A stretch of 64,000 nucleotides of DNA from GCA-003244245 sp049673305 (GTDB lineage: Bacteria; Actinomycetota; Actinomycetes; Mycobacteriales; Pseudonocardiaceae): the NCBI GenBank assembly GCA_049673305.1, contig JBATXM010000197.1:1-64000 (forward strand), read 5' to 3'. The notes under the pieces were generated by a model that saw nothing but the letters and a program-made list of their open reading frames with translations, ran no database searches and was not told the DNA's origin. The position numbers and the translations under genes were made by a program. The stretch's first letter is position 1, and every line of letters starts with the position of its first letter. This document shows positions 14,885-22,619 of this stretch, one piece after another.

Positions 14885-16401
14885 ACGCACTCGCTGGTCG
14901 TCGCCGCATCTCACTCATAGTTGTTGCGGTCGCCTTACTGTGCCTTGCCGGACCGGCGTGGCCAGTGGCCGCCCAACCTGGAGCCGCCCAACCTGGGGAG
15001 GACCAGCCCGGCAACCGGCCACCAGGCGTGCCCCCTGCGGTTGACCTGACGGCCCTGCCAACCCCAGACAGCGTGAACGCCATGCCATACGTGGTGAACA
15101 ACACAGCTACCCGGCAGACCGGCTCGGTCGAGCGATGGGCACCCTGCCAGCAGCAGGTCACGGGCAGCCCGAGGGACCTCAATGCCGAGCCGGCAGCCCA
15201 ACGGCGGCTGCGGATCCGGCAAGCTCAGCAGTCCGCGACCGGACGCGGCCAGCTGGTCGCGGTGATTGACAGTGGCGTTCAGCCACACCCCAGCCTGTCC
15301 CGGGACAGGCTGGTCGACGGTGGGGACTACATTGAAGGTCACAGTGGATTGGCCGATTGCGACGGCCACGGCACTGCGGTTGCGGGTCTCATCGCTGCGG
15401 CGCCCGATCCAGCCACTGGATTCATCGGGGTGGCCCCCGGAGCGCGAATTCTGTCCATCCGCCAGGCCAGTACCTTCTACGCGGTGCCGCTGCGCCAGCT
15501 CGACGACGGTCAGGAGATCCACAGCTCGGGCACCGGTGACACCGTGAGTATGGCCCAAGCCGTGATGCGCGCCGTACAGCTGCGCGCGACGGTGATCAAT
15601 ATCTCGGAGGCCGCCTGTTTCCCGGCTGAGCCCAACCAGGTCAATGCGCCGTACCTGGAGGCCGCCGTGCATTACGCGGTGGAGCGCAACGTTGTCGTGG
15701 TGGTGGCTGCCGCCAACACCAGTGACATCTGCAAACAGAACAGTCCAGGAGTGGTCACGACGATCTCCTCACCGGGCTGGTTCGACGATGACGTGCTCAC
15801 TGTCGCGGCAACCGATGAGAATGGCGCGCCAGCGGATTTCTCCATGCACGGACCGTGGGTCGATGTCGCCGCGCCGGGCACCGGCGCGGTGTCCCTGGCG
15901 GCCGGGCGAGCAGGCCTGATCGGCGGTCTCGTCGACGCGCACGGCGTGGCTCACGCGCTCGATGGCACCAGCTTCGCCACCCCGTACGTCGCTGGTCTGG
16001 CGGCACTGGTCCGGGAACGATTCACGAACCTGACCGCGCGGCAGGTGATGAATCGCATCAAGCGGACCGCGCGGCACCCTGCCGCCCCCGGCGGACGCAA
16101 CGATGAACTCGGCTACGGCCTGATCGACCCAGTAGCGGCGCTCACCACGGCGCTGCCCGAGGAGCCGGGTGCACAGGTCCAGCCGGCCCAGACCCAGCTG
16201 GACCACAACCAGCCAGACCACAACCAGCCGGACCAGAACCGGCCGCTGAGTCTGGCCAGGCCGGACGCTCCCAGCTCGCCACCACCGGAGAACACGTTGC
16301 CGCGCACCGTCGCGCTGACCGGTTCTGCCGCCGCTCTCGGGCTGCTAGGACTGACCCTGGTAGTCGTCCAGATCGTCAAACGGCAGCGCCAACCCCGGTG
16401 A
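14881..16401 (+). CDS. mycP: Mycosin, T7SS subtilisin-like membrane protease
   Basis: A 506-residue protein with an N-terminal signal sequence (SLIVVAVALLCLAGPAWPVAA), the mycosin N-terminal extension, and a subtilisin catalytic triad: Asp130 in AVIDSG, His163 in CDGHGT and Ser364 in DGTSFATPY. It ends with a Pro-rich, Gln/Asn-rich linker (repeats of QPDHN type, about 430-455) and a single membrane helix near residues 475-495. Mycosins stabilise and process ESX secretion complexes outside the membrane. It overlaps eccD by 4 nt. A perfect 24-bp palindrome (15290-15313) lies inside the coding region after the catalytic Asp. Confidence 0.93.
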   Translation: MNALAGRRRISLIVVAVALLCLAGPAWPVAAQPGAAQPGEDQPGNRPPGVPPAVDLTALPTPDSVNAMPYVVNNTATRQTGSVERWAPCQQQVTGSPRDLNAEPAAQRRLRIRQAQQSATGRGQLVAVIDSGVQPHPSLSRDRLVDGGDYIEGHSGLADCDGHGTAVAGLIAAAPDPATGFIGVAPGARILSIRQASTFYAVPLRQLDDGQEIHSSGTGDTVSMAQAVMRAVQLRATVINISEAACFPAEPNQVNAPYLEAAVHYAVERNVVVVVAAANTSDICKQNSPGVVTTISSPGWFDDDVLTVAATDENGAPADFSMHGPWVDVAAPGTGAVSLAAGRAGLIGGLVDAHGVAHALDGTSFATPYVAGLAALVRERFTNLTARQVMNRIKRTARHPAAPGGRNDELGYGLIDPVAALTTALPEEPGAQVQPAQTQLDHNQPDHNQPDQNRPLSLARPDAPSSPPPENTLPRTVALTGSAAALGLLGLTLVVVQIVKRQRQPR

Positions 16402-16407
16402 GGTCGG

Positions 16408-16611
16408 TCACCCCTTGGCGAAGAAGCGGAGCAGGAAGAACGCCGCCAACTCCGCCATACCCAGGATCAGGCCGACCGCCATCGCCCGCAGGTGGTGGCG
16501 CATCGGCTCGTGCAGCATCACCGCATCCCTGCGGACCAGGGCCGACTCCATCCTGCGGAGCACGAAGCGGTAGGCCTGCACTTGCGATTTGGTGGTCGGA
16601 TTCGTGGACAT
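16408..16611 (-). pseudogene. EccB N-terminal stub (67 residues)
   Basis: From ATG 16611 the protein reads MSTNPTTKSQVQAYRFVLRR, then MESALVRRDAVMLHEPMRHH, then LRAMAVGLILGMAELAAF and stops. This is the cytoplasmic N-terminus and membrane helix of EccB almost unchanged; EccB is normally 450-500 residues with a large periplasmic domain. Here that domain is absent: the frame ends 7 nt from the mycP stop, on the opposite strand. Either eccB was cut by a rearrangement that brought mycP in, or the stub is kept as a separate small membrane protein. The good conservation of the stub argues that the loss is recent or the stub is used. Confidence 0.7.
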
Positions 16612-16716
16612 CGGGCGCCTTGCCGCCCTTCCCTCGGCGCTGACTTGCTGGGCTGTACGGTGCGCCACGATAGCGAAGCGCTATGCCACGTTCGTCCGCA
16701 CCAGTCAGGGGAGGTG

Positions 16717-17946
16717 ATGACAGTGGCTGCCTGGCCACGCTCGACGGGCTTACTCGTGGGCCCACTGCCCGTCGTCAACCTGGTCGTGCTGGAGGTAGCG
16801 CTCGGCCTGGCGGTGCTCACCAAGAACGCCGTGTGGTTGTTGGCTGTACTGCTGATCGCGGTGCCACTGGCGCTGGGGCGTTGGCGTGGTCACTGGTTGC
16901 TGCGATGGGTCCAGCTCAGCGCTGCCTACCTGATCCGTTCGCACAGCCTGGTCTGCTCGCACAACCGTAGCATCACCAGTCCGGACTCAGCGGCAGCCGG
17001 CGACCCGCCGAGCCCGCCGCGGCCAGCCGTGGGTTCCGACGATCGACGGGTCGCCCTGCTTCGCCTGCTCCTCCCGGACCTGAGCATCGCGCACGGCACC
17101 GACCACCAACGCGAACCGCTTGGCCTGGCGTGGCACCAGGGCGCCTGGACCGCCGTGCTCGAGGTGGAGGCCACCGCAGCGATGATCACTCCCGTTGGCG
17201 GCAGTCCCAGCGTGCCGTTTGACGCGCTGGTCGGCTGCCTGGAACACCGCGGCGTGGTGCTGGAGGCGATTCAGGTGATCTCACATTGCTATTCCGGCAG
17301 CGCCGCCCTCCCGTCGTCGTCGCCGGCGCTGCGCTCCTACCTGGAGGTTTTGGGTCCGCTGCCGGCGCCCGCCCGCCGCACCACCTGGGTCGCGGTGCGG
17401 CTGGACCCCCGCCGTTGCCCGAGGGCGGTGGCCGAACGTGGTGGCGGGGTGTTGGGCTCCCACCGGGCGCTGATCGGTGCGCTGTCCCGGGTGTGCAGCG
17501 CCCTGGAGTCCCGGGGAATGTCAACCCGCCCACTGGACCCCGACCAGCTGGTGCGCGCCGGGATCTCCGCTGCGGAGCTGTCCTCGGCGGCTGGCGCTGG
17601 CGGACCGGTGGCCCTGCGTGAAGGGTGGCGGGCGGTCACCGCCGCCGGAGTGGGCCATGCCAGCTACGTGATCAGCGGGTGGGGGACCGCGCCCAACCTC
17701 AACGCGTTGACCGGCGTGCGCGTGCTGTCCACCACTGTCGCGCTGTCGCTGTCACCTGGTGACGGTGACGCCGAGGTCGGACTGCGGGGTCTGGTCCGGA
17801 TGAGCGCTCGCAGCCCAGCGGAGCTCGAGGCGGCGCAGGGCCAGCTGCAGACCATGTCGCGACGGCTCGGTGTGCTGCTCAGTCCGCTACACGGGCGCCA
17901 CGTCACTGGTCTGGCCGCGACGCTGCCGCTCGGAACGCCCGCATGA
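16717..17946 (+). CDS. eccE: Type VII secretion protein EccE
   Basis: About 409 residues with two N-terminal membrane helices (about 12-30 and 33-50) and a cytoplasmic/peripheral domain with conserved blocks (GLAWHQGAWTAVLEVEA, VPFDALVGCLEHRG, WVAVRLDPRRCP, REGWRAVTAAGVGHASYVIS). EccE is the peripheral membrane component of the ESX core complex. ATG 16717 follows AGGGGAGG closely; GTG 16723 is an alternative with more usual spacing. The eccB stub is divergent upstream. Its stop overlaps the next gene by 4 nt. Confidence 0.85.
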   Translation: MTVAAWPRSTGLLVGPLPVVNLVVLEVALGLAVLTKNAVWLLAVLLIAVPLALGRWRGHWLLRWVQLSAAYLIRSHSLVCSHNRSITSPDSAAAGDPPSPPRPAVGSDDRRVALLRLLLPDLSIAHGTDHQREPLGLAWHQGAWTAVLEVEATAAMITPVGGSPSVPFDALVGCLEHRGVVLEAIQVISHCYSGSAALPSSSPALRSYLEVLGPLPAPARRTTWVAVRLDPRRCPRAVAERGGGVLGSHRALIGALSRVCSALESRGMSTRPLDPDQLVRAGISAAELSSAAGAGGPVALREGWRAVTAAGVGHASYVISGWGTAPNLNALTGVRVLSTTVALSLSPGDGDAEVGLRGLVRMSARSPAELEAAQGQLQTMSRRLGVLLSPLHGRHVTGLAATLPLGTPA

Positions 17947-18674
17947 GTAACAGGATGAGGAGGACTCTCGGTAACCCAGCTCAGCGCAGTGCGGTGGCGC
18001 CAGAGTTCCTGGTCACCGCCGGCCTGCTCGATGCGATCAGCCTTTCAGCGGACCGTGGCGGTATGGTCCTGGGTTGCGGCCCACAGGGTGAGCCGCTGAG
18101 CGTGTCGGTGCTGCGCCCGCTGCCCACCCGGCTGGTCAGTGTCGGCGGGCTCTACCTGGCCCGTCAGGTTGCTCTGCGCGCGATGGCCACCGGCGCCTGG
18201 GTGGTCGTCGCCACCGGGCGACCCGCCGCTTGGCAGCAGCTTCTGCGAGCCGCTGGTGAGGGCCCGGACGGACGTCGCGCTCCGCTGGTGCACGTGCGCC
18301 AGCTCGCACCCCTCGAGCTGCCGCGAGCCTGCGCGGACGCTCCGCTGCTGGTTGTGCACGACGGCGGAGCGGTACCGCAGGAACTGTTCCCGCCACGCTC
18401 ACCATGGCAGACCACCCTGTACGTGCTGCCCTACCTGCACCCGCAGGCCGAAGGCATCGCCAGCAACGCTGACCTGGTGCTGCTCCAGCGGCTCCCGGCC
18501 GCCCAGGCACAGCTCGCCGCCAGGATGTGGCGACTGTCTGAGCCGATGGTCACCCAGCTGACGACGTTGACCGACGACGGCGTGGTGGCGTTGGGCCCGA
18601 ACCTGTGGCTGCCGCTGCGGCTGGTCACCACACCCGCGGAGCGAGAGATCCTCGGACCGGTAAGCCGAGACTAG
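17943..18674 (+). CDS. T7SS-linked accessory protein of unknown function
   Basis: A 243-residue soluble protein starting ATG 17943 in an ATGA overlap with eccE. Features include GGMVLGCGPQGEPLSV, LPTRLVSVGGLYLARQVALR, ATGAWVVVATGRPAAW and a C-terminal GPNLWLPLRLVTTPAER. It looks like an ATPase-like or Rossmann fold without a Walker motif, somewhat as if the nucleotide-binding loop had been lost. I know comparable genes beside eccE in Pseudonocardiales T7SS loci, with no named function. The coupling implies a role in the secretion apparatus; that is inference. Confidence 0.65.
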   Translation: MSNRMRRTLGNPAQRSAVAPEFLVTAGLLDAISLSADRGGMVLGCGPQGEPLSVSVLRPLPTRLVSVGGLYLARQVALRAMATGAWVVVATGRPAAWQQLLRAAGEGPDGRRAPLVHVRQLAPLELPRACADAPLLVVHDGGAVPQELFPPRSPWQTTLYVLPYLHPQAEGIASNADLVLLQRLPAAQAQLAARMWRLSEPMVTQLTTLTDDGVVALGPNLWLPLRLVTTPAEREILGPVSRD

Positions 18675-18717
18675 ACCGTGTGTGGCACCGCCGGCTGAGC
18701 CGGCAATCAGGCTGTCG

Positions 18718-20037
18718 TCACGACTGCCACCAGGGGCGCAGTGGCACGTGCGCGTTGCCGGTGCCGTCGGGGCGCAGCGCCAGCATCTGGTGCAGCTGAT
18801 TCTCGTTGCGCTCAAAGGCCAGTTGAGAAGCGCCCATGTACAGGCCCCACACTCGGGCGGTGGGCTCGCCGACCTCGGCCACGCACTCGTCCCAGTGCGC
18901 GGCGAGGTTGACGCACCACTGCTTCAGCGTCAACGCATAGTGCTCTCGCAGGTTCTCCACATGGCGCAGTTCGAAGCCGGCGTTCTGCGCCTCGGTGATG
19001 ATCTTTCCGGCGCCGGCGAGCTCTCCGTCGGGGAACACATAGCGGTCAGTGACCACATCGGTCTGGGCCCGGGCCCGGTTGGTGGGTTTGGTGATGCAGT
19101 GGTTGAGCAGGCGCCCCCCGGGGCACAGCTTGGCGAGTAACAGCGCGAAGTAGGACGGGTAGTTGTGCACCCCGACATGCTCGGTGAGCCCGATCGAGCT
19201 CACCGCGTCGTAGTCGCAGCCGGGGGCGTCCCGGTAGTCCAGATGGCGCACGTCGGCGAGATCGGCCAGACCCTCACGGAGGATTGCCTGGCGCGCCCAG
19301 CGGGCTTGTTCCTCGGACAGCGTGACGCCCAGCGCGCGGACCCCTCGGCGAGCGGCGTAGCGCACCATGCCGCCCCAACCGCAGCCGACGTCGAGGAGCC
19401 GCATCCCGGCTCGCAACCCCAACTTGTCGGCGATCAGTTCGTGCTTGCGCTCCTGGGCCTGTTCCAGGCTCATTTCCGGATGCTCGAAGACGGCACAGGT
19501 GTAGGCCATGGACGGGCCGAGCACCAACTCGTAGAAGCGGTTGGAGACGTCGTAGTGGTGGTGTATCGCCTCGCCGTCGCGGCGCCGGGAATGCGCCAAC
19601 CCCTCGATCACCCGGCGCCACCGGGGTCGCGCTTCCTGAGGTGGCGGGGGCACCGGCCGCAGCCGCTGCCAGCCCAGCGAACGGGTGATCAGCGCGAGCT
19701 CAGCCACCGTCGGGCGTCGGAAGTGCAGCTCGTCTGCCATCAGCCGCATGGCCACGTACGGATTACCGGGGTGTACCCCGCTAGCGCGCAGATCACCGGC
19801 GATGTAGGCGCGCGCCATGCCGAGGTCGCCCGGCGCGGTGAACAGGTAGGTGGCGCCGCGCGGAGTGGCGAGGTGCACGGTGATCTCGGAGTCGGGCGGA
19901 CCGGTGGCGCTGCCGTCATAGGCGGTGAACCGGACCGGGAACCGGCCATCGGTGAGCAGGTTCACGATCTCCGCGAGCGACAGCAGGTCCCCCTTCGCCG
20001 GGGCCGTCGCCGGAGTGGGGCGCCGGAAGGTCGTCAT
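18718..20037 (-). CDS. Cyclopropane-fatty-acid-synthase family methyltransferase (UfaA1/TmsB-like)
   Basis: A 439-residue SAM-dependent methyltransferase of the CFA synthase family. The SAM motif is RLLDVGCGWGG (about residues 213-223), followed by ARRGVRALGVTLSEEQARWA. The N-terminal 150 residues match the actinobacterial subgroup. Its start overlaps the stop of the upstream FAD oxidase by 4 nt. The pair mirrors ufaA1 with its FAD partner in mycobacteria and bfa/tms genes in other actinomycetes, which make 10-methyl (tuberculostearic-type) fatty acids: the methyltransferase forms 10-methylene oleate, the flavoprotein reduces it. Function is inferred from pairing and family. Confidence 0.8.
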   Translation of the reverse strand: MTTFRRPTPATAPAKGDLLSLAEIVNLLTDGRFPVRFTAYDGSATGPPDSEITVHLATPRGATYLFTAPGDLGMARAYIAGDLRASGVHPGNPYVAMRLMADELHFRRPTVAELALITRSLGWQRLRPVPPPPQEARPRWRRVIEGLAHSRRRDGEAIHHHYDVSNRFYELVLGPSMAYTCAVFEHPEMSLEQAQERKHELIADKLGLRAGMRLLDVGCGWGGMVRYAARRGVRALGVTLSEEQARWARQAILREGLADLADVRHLDYRDAPGCDYDAVSSIGLTEHVGVHNYPSYFALLLAKLCPGGRLLNHCITKPTNRARAQTDVVTDRYVFPDGELAGAGKIITEAQNAGFELRHVENLREHYALTLKQWCVNLAAHWDECVAEVGEPTARVWGLYMGASQLAFERNENQLHQMLALRPDGTGNAHVPLRPWWQS

Positions 20038-21458
20038 CGATGTCGCACCGCCTTCGCATAGAGGTCCGCCAGTCGCTGGTCTGGGTCGTAGCGCTGCTTG
20101 AGGGCCGCATAGCGCTCACCGCCGTAGCGGGCATCGAATTCTTCCCGCGAGTAGAACGAGTCCGAGTACAGCGACTTGTGTCCACCCACTGCGTCAACCT
20201 GGTGTTCGATGGCCCGGTTAATAGCCCCGTCGTTGCTGCCGCTGCCGGGGGCGATCGGCACGCTGGACCAGAATCCGACGTTGACGTAGTCCCGGCCGGG
20301 TTCCAGGGGATACAGCGGCCAGTCGCGCTCGCCGCGCAGCCGCAATGGGCACAGCCACACCGGCTCGATGCCGACGTGCGTGACGAACCAGCGCAGGAAT
20401 TCTGCGGTGCGCTCGAGGGGGATCTCGACATCCTGGATTACGCGTTCCCGGTGCGGGCGACCACGCAAGACTTCCCACCGGTTCTCCCCGTCGAACCGGT
20501 TCGCCAACGCAACGATCTTCCAGTATACGTCGCTGCGGCGTAGCCGGGCCGGCCACAATCGCCGGATCACTGGATGTTGGACGCCGAAGGCCTCCGAGCA
20601 CCAGAACCAGTCGGTGTCCCAGCGCCACAGGTAGTCGTGAATGCGCAGGACATCGCGATGGCGCTGCTGGATCGAGCGATAGTAGATCTGCATCCCGGTG
20701 TAGTCGCTGGCTGGTCCGTCATGCTCGGTGCTCCGGCCGAGCGTCAGGTAGGACTCGGTGGCGGAGAACATCACGCCGTCGAGATAGTCGACATTCTCGC
20801 TATTCTCGCCGTTCCAGGTCCGGGTCGCCATAATCTGCGCCACTGCGGCGCACAGCTCGTCCAGATTGGTGAAGCGCACGTGCCGCAGCGCGACGTGCGA
20901 GCGCACTGGTTCCAACTCGATACGCAGTCGGGTGGCGTAGCCCAGGGTGCCGTAAGAGTTGGGGAATCCGGCGAACAGCTCATCCCCCTGGGTGGCGGTG
21001 ACGAGCTCGCCGGCGCCGGTGAGCACGTCGAGCTCCAACACTGATTCATGCGGCAGGCCGTTACGAAATGATGCCGCCTCGATGCCCAGTCCGCTCACCG
21101 CGCCACCCAGAGTGATCGTCTTGAGCTGCGGTACGACCAGCGGGGTCAGCCCATGAGGCAACGTCGCGGTGAGGAGGTTCTCGTACGTGCACATGCCGGC
21201 GACGTCGGCGGTGCGGCTGACCGGGTCCACCTGCAGCACCTTGGTCAAGCCGGAGACATCAAGCCCGGAGCCCGCCGCGACGCGGGACCGGAACAGGTTC
21301 GACGTTGACTTGGCAAGCCGCACCGCCGACCCCGCTGGGATCGCTCGGTAACTGGCTTGCAGCCGCCGCACAGCATCGCGATGGCTAAGCCCCTCCGCAG
21401 ACCCCTCCCCAGTGCGCTGCACACGTTCCACGCTACGACCAACCCGGCCTGAGCGCAC
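20034..21458 (-). CDS. FAD-binding oxidoreductase, probable 10-methylene fatty acid reductase (TmsA-like)
   Basis: A 474-residue PCMH-type FAD protein: the FAD site reads VAAGSGLDVSGLTKVLQVDP and ITLGGAVSGLGIEAASFRNG, with GTLGYATRLRIEL further on. It resembles the DprE1/Dhcr24-like reductases coupled to ufaA1-type methyltransferases. With the overlapping downstream methyltransferase it should complete 10-methyl branched fatty acid synthesis in membrane lipids. GTG 21458 is used; it has no strong ribosome site, and later starts (e.g. near LSHRDAVRRL) are possible. The gene is divergent from ybaB. Confidence 0.78.
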   Translation of the reverse strand: MRSGRVGRSVERVQRTGEGSAEGLSHRDAVRRLQASYRAIPAGSAVRLAKSTSNLFRSRVAAGSGLDVSGLTKVLQVDPVSRTADVAGMCTYENLLTATLPHGLTPLVVPQLKTITLGGAVSGLGIEAASFRNGLPHESVLELDVLTGAGELVTATQGDELFAGFPNSYGTLGYATRLRIELEPVRSHVALRHVRFTNLDELCAAVAQIMATRTWNGENSENVDYLDGVMFSATESYLTLGRSTEHDGPASDYTGMQIYYRSIQQRHRDVLRIHDYLWRWDTDWFWCSEAFGVQHPVIRRLWPARLRRSDVYWKIVALANRFDGENRWEVLRGRPHRERVIQDVEIPLERTAEFLRWFVTHVGIEPVWLCPLRLRGERDWPLYPLEPGRDYVNVGFWSSVPIAPGSGSNDGAINRAIEHQVDAVGGHKSLYSDSFYSREEFDARYGGERYAALKQRYDPDQRLADLYAKAVRHR

Positions 21459-21555
21459 CGGCTTAGTGAGGCCCAGACATGGCTACCCGCTGACATCACT
21501 ACCCTGGGCTACAACGGGTCCTCACCTGGGCCCGGACTCGACGAGAGGAGCCGTG

Positions 21556-21912
21556 GTGCAACCCGGTGCAGCGCCAGACATGAACATGATCCTGGAGCAG
21601 GCCCAGAAGATGCAGCAACAGCTGATGAGCGCGCAGGCCGAGCTCGCGCAGTCGGAGGTCACTGGGCAGGCTGGGGGTAACCTGGTTTCGATCACGCTGG
21701 CCGGATCCGGGGAGGTTCGCAGCGTGACGATCGACCCCAAAGTGGTCGATCCCGATGATGTGGAGACCCTGCAAGATCTTGTAATGGGGGCGATGGCCGA
21801 CGCGCACCGCGCCTTGCAGGACCTCACCCAACAGAAGATGGGCCCGTTGGCCAGCGCGCTCGGTGGGCCTGACGCCGGGCTGGGCGGAGGTCTCGGGCTG
21901 CCCGGCATGTGA
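21556..21912 (+). CDS. YbaB/EbfC family nucleoid-associated protein
   Basis: A 118-residue protein with the family core NMILEQAQKMQQQLMSAQAE, ITLAGSGEVRSVTIDP and LVMGAMADAHRALQD, and a Gly-rich C-terminal tail (DAGLGGGLGLPGM). It forms dimers that bind DNA, and usually sits just before recR, as here. AGGAG at 21546-21550 favours GTG 21556 over GTG 21553. A 26-bp duplication separates it from recR. Confidence 0.92.
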   Translation: MQPGAAPDMNMILEQAQKMQQQLMSAQAELAQSEVTGQAGGNLVSITLAGSGEVRSVTIDPKVVDPDDVETLQDLVMGAMADAHRALQDLTQQKMGPLASALGGPDAGLGGGLGLPGM

Positions 21913-21960
21913 GCTCCGCCGCGGGGGGCGGCATTGTGAGCTCCGCCGCGGAGGCGGCAT
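21911..21960. repeat. 26-bp direct duplication between ybaB and recR
   Basis: The block GAGCTCCGCCGCGG followed by GGCGGCATT appears twice in a row (from about 21911 and 21938). Each copy contains the dyad CTCCG-CCG-CGGAG or a near version. The second copy ends directly at the recR ATG, so the duplication has replaced the normal Shine-Dalgarno spacing. Confidence 0.75.
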
Positions 21961-21961
21961 T

Positions 21962-22567
21962 ATGGCTGCTGTGTATGAGGGAGTCGTCCAGGATCTTATT
22001 GATGAGTTGGGGCGGCTGCCCGGTGTTGGTCCCAAGAGTGCGCAGCGGATGGCCTTCTACCTGCTTGCCGCCGATCCGGCTGACGTGACGAGATTGCAGG
22101 ACGCGTTGCAGCGGGTCAAGGACGGGGTGGTCTTCTGCGCCGTCTGCGGCACGGTCTCCGAGAAACAGACGTGCCGGATTTGCGCTGATCCGCGCCGCGA
22201 TCCTCGGCTGGTCTGCGTGGTCGAAGAGCCCAAGGACGTGCTTGCGGTGGAACGTACTCGTGAGTTCACCGGCCGTTACCACGTGTTGGGCGGTGCGCTC
22301 GATCCACTGTCCGGCGTTGGTCCCGACCAGCTGCGGATCCGGGAGCTGCTCACCCGGATCGGTTCCGACGAGATCGGAGAAGTGATCATCGCGACGGATC
22401 CGAACACCGAGGGGGAGGCCACCGCCACCTATCTGGCCCGGATGCTGCGGGACTTCCCTGGCCTGTCGGTGACCAGGCTGGCCTCGGGCCTACCGATGGG
22501 CGGTGATCTGGAGTTCGCCGACGAGCTCACCCTCGGTCGCGCCCTGTCTGGCCGTCGCGCGGTCTGA
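21962..22567 (+). CDS. recR: Recombination mediator protein RecR
   Basis: A 201-residue protein with helix-hairpin-helix (LGRLPGVGPKSAQRMAFYLL), a four-Cys zinc site (CAVCGTVSEKQTCRIC), and a TOPRIM domain (VCVVEEPKDVLAVE, ATDPNTEGEATATYLAR). It acts with RecO and RecF to load RecA at gaps. Length and motifs are normal. ATG 21962 lies at the end of the duplicated block, so the usual ribosome site is not obvious; GAGGCGG may serve. It is convergent with leuA. Confidence 0.95.
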   Translation: MAAVYEGVVQDLIDELGRLPGVGPKSAQRMAFYLLAADPADVTRLQDALQRVKDGVVFCAVCGTVSEKQTCRICADPRRDPRLVCVVEEPKDVLAVERTREFTGRYHVLGGALDPLSGVGPDQLRIRELLTRIGSDEIGEVIIATDPNTEGEATATYLARMLRDFPGLSVTRLASGLPMGGDLEFADELTLGRALSGRRAV

Positions 22568-22619
22568 TTCGGGTTTGGGTTCGGGTCTTGATTCGGGGGA
22601 CACTGAGCTAACCGTAGGG

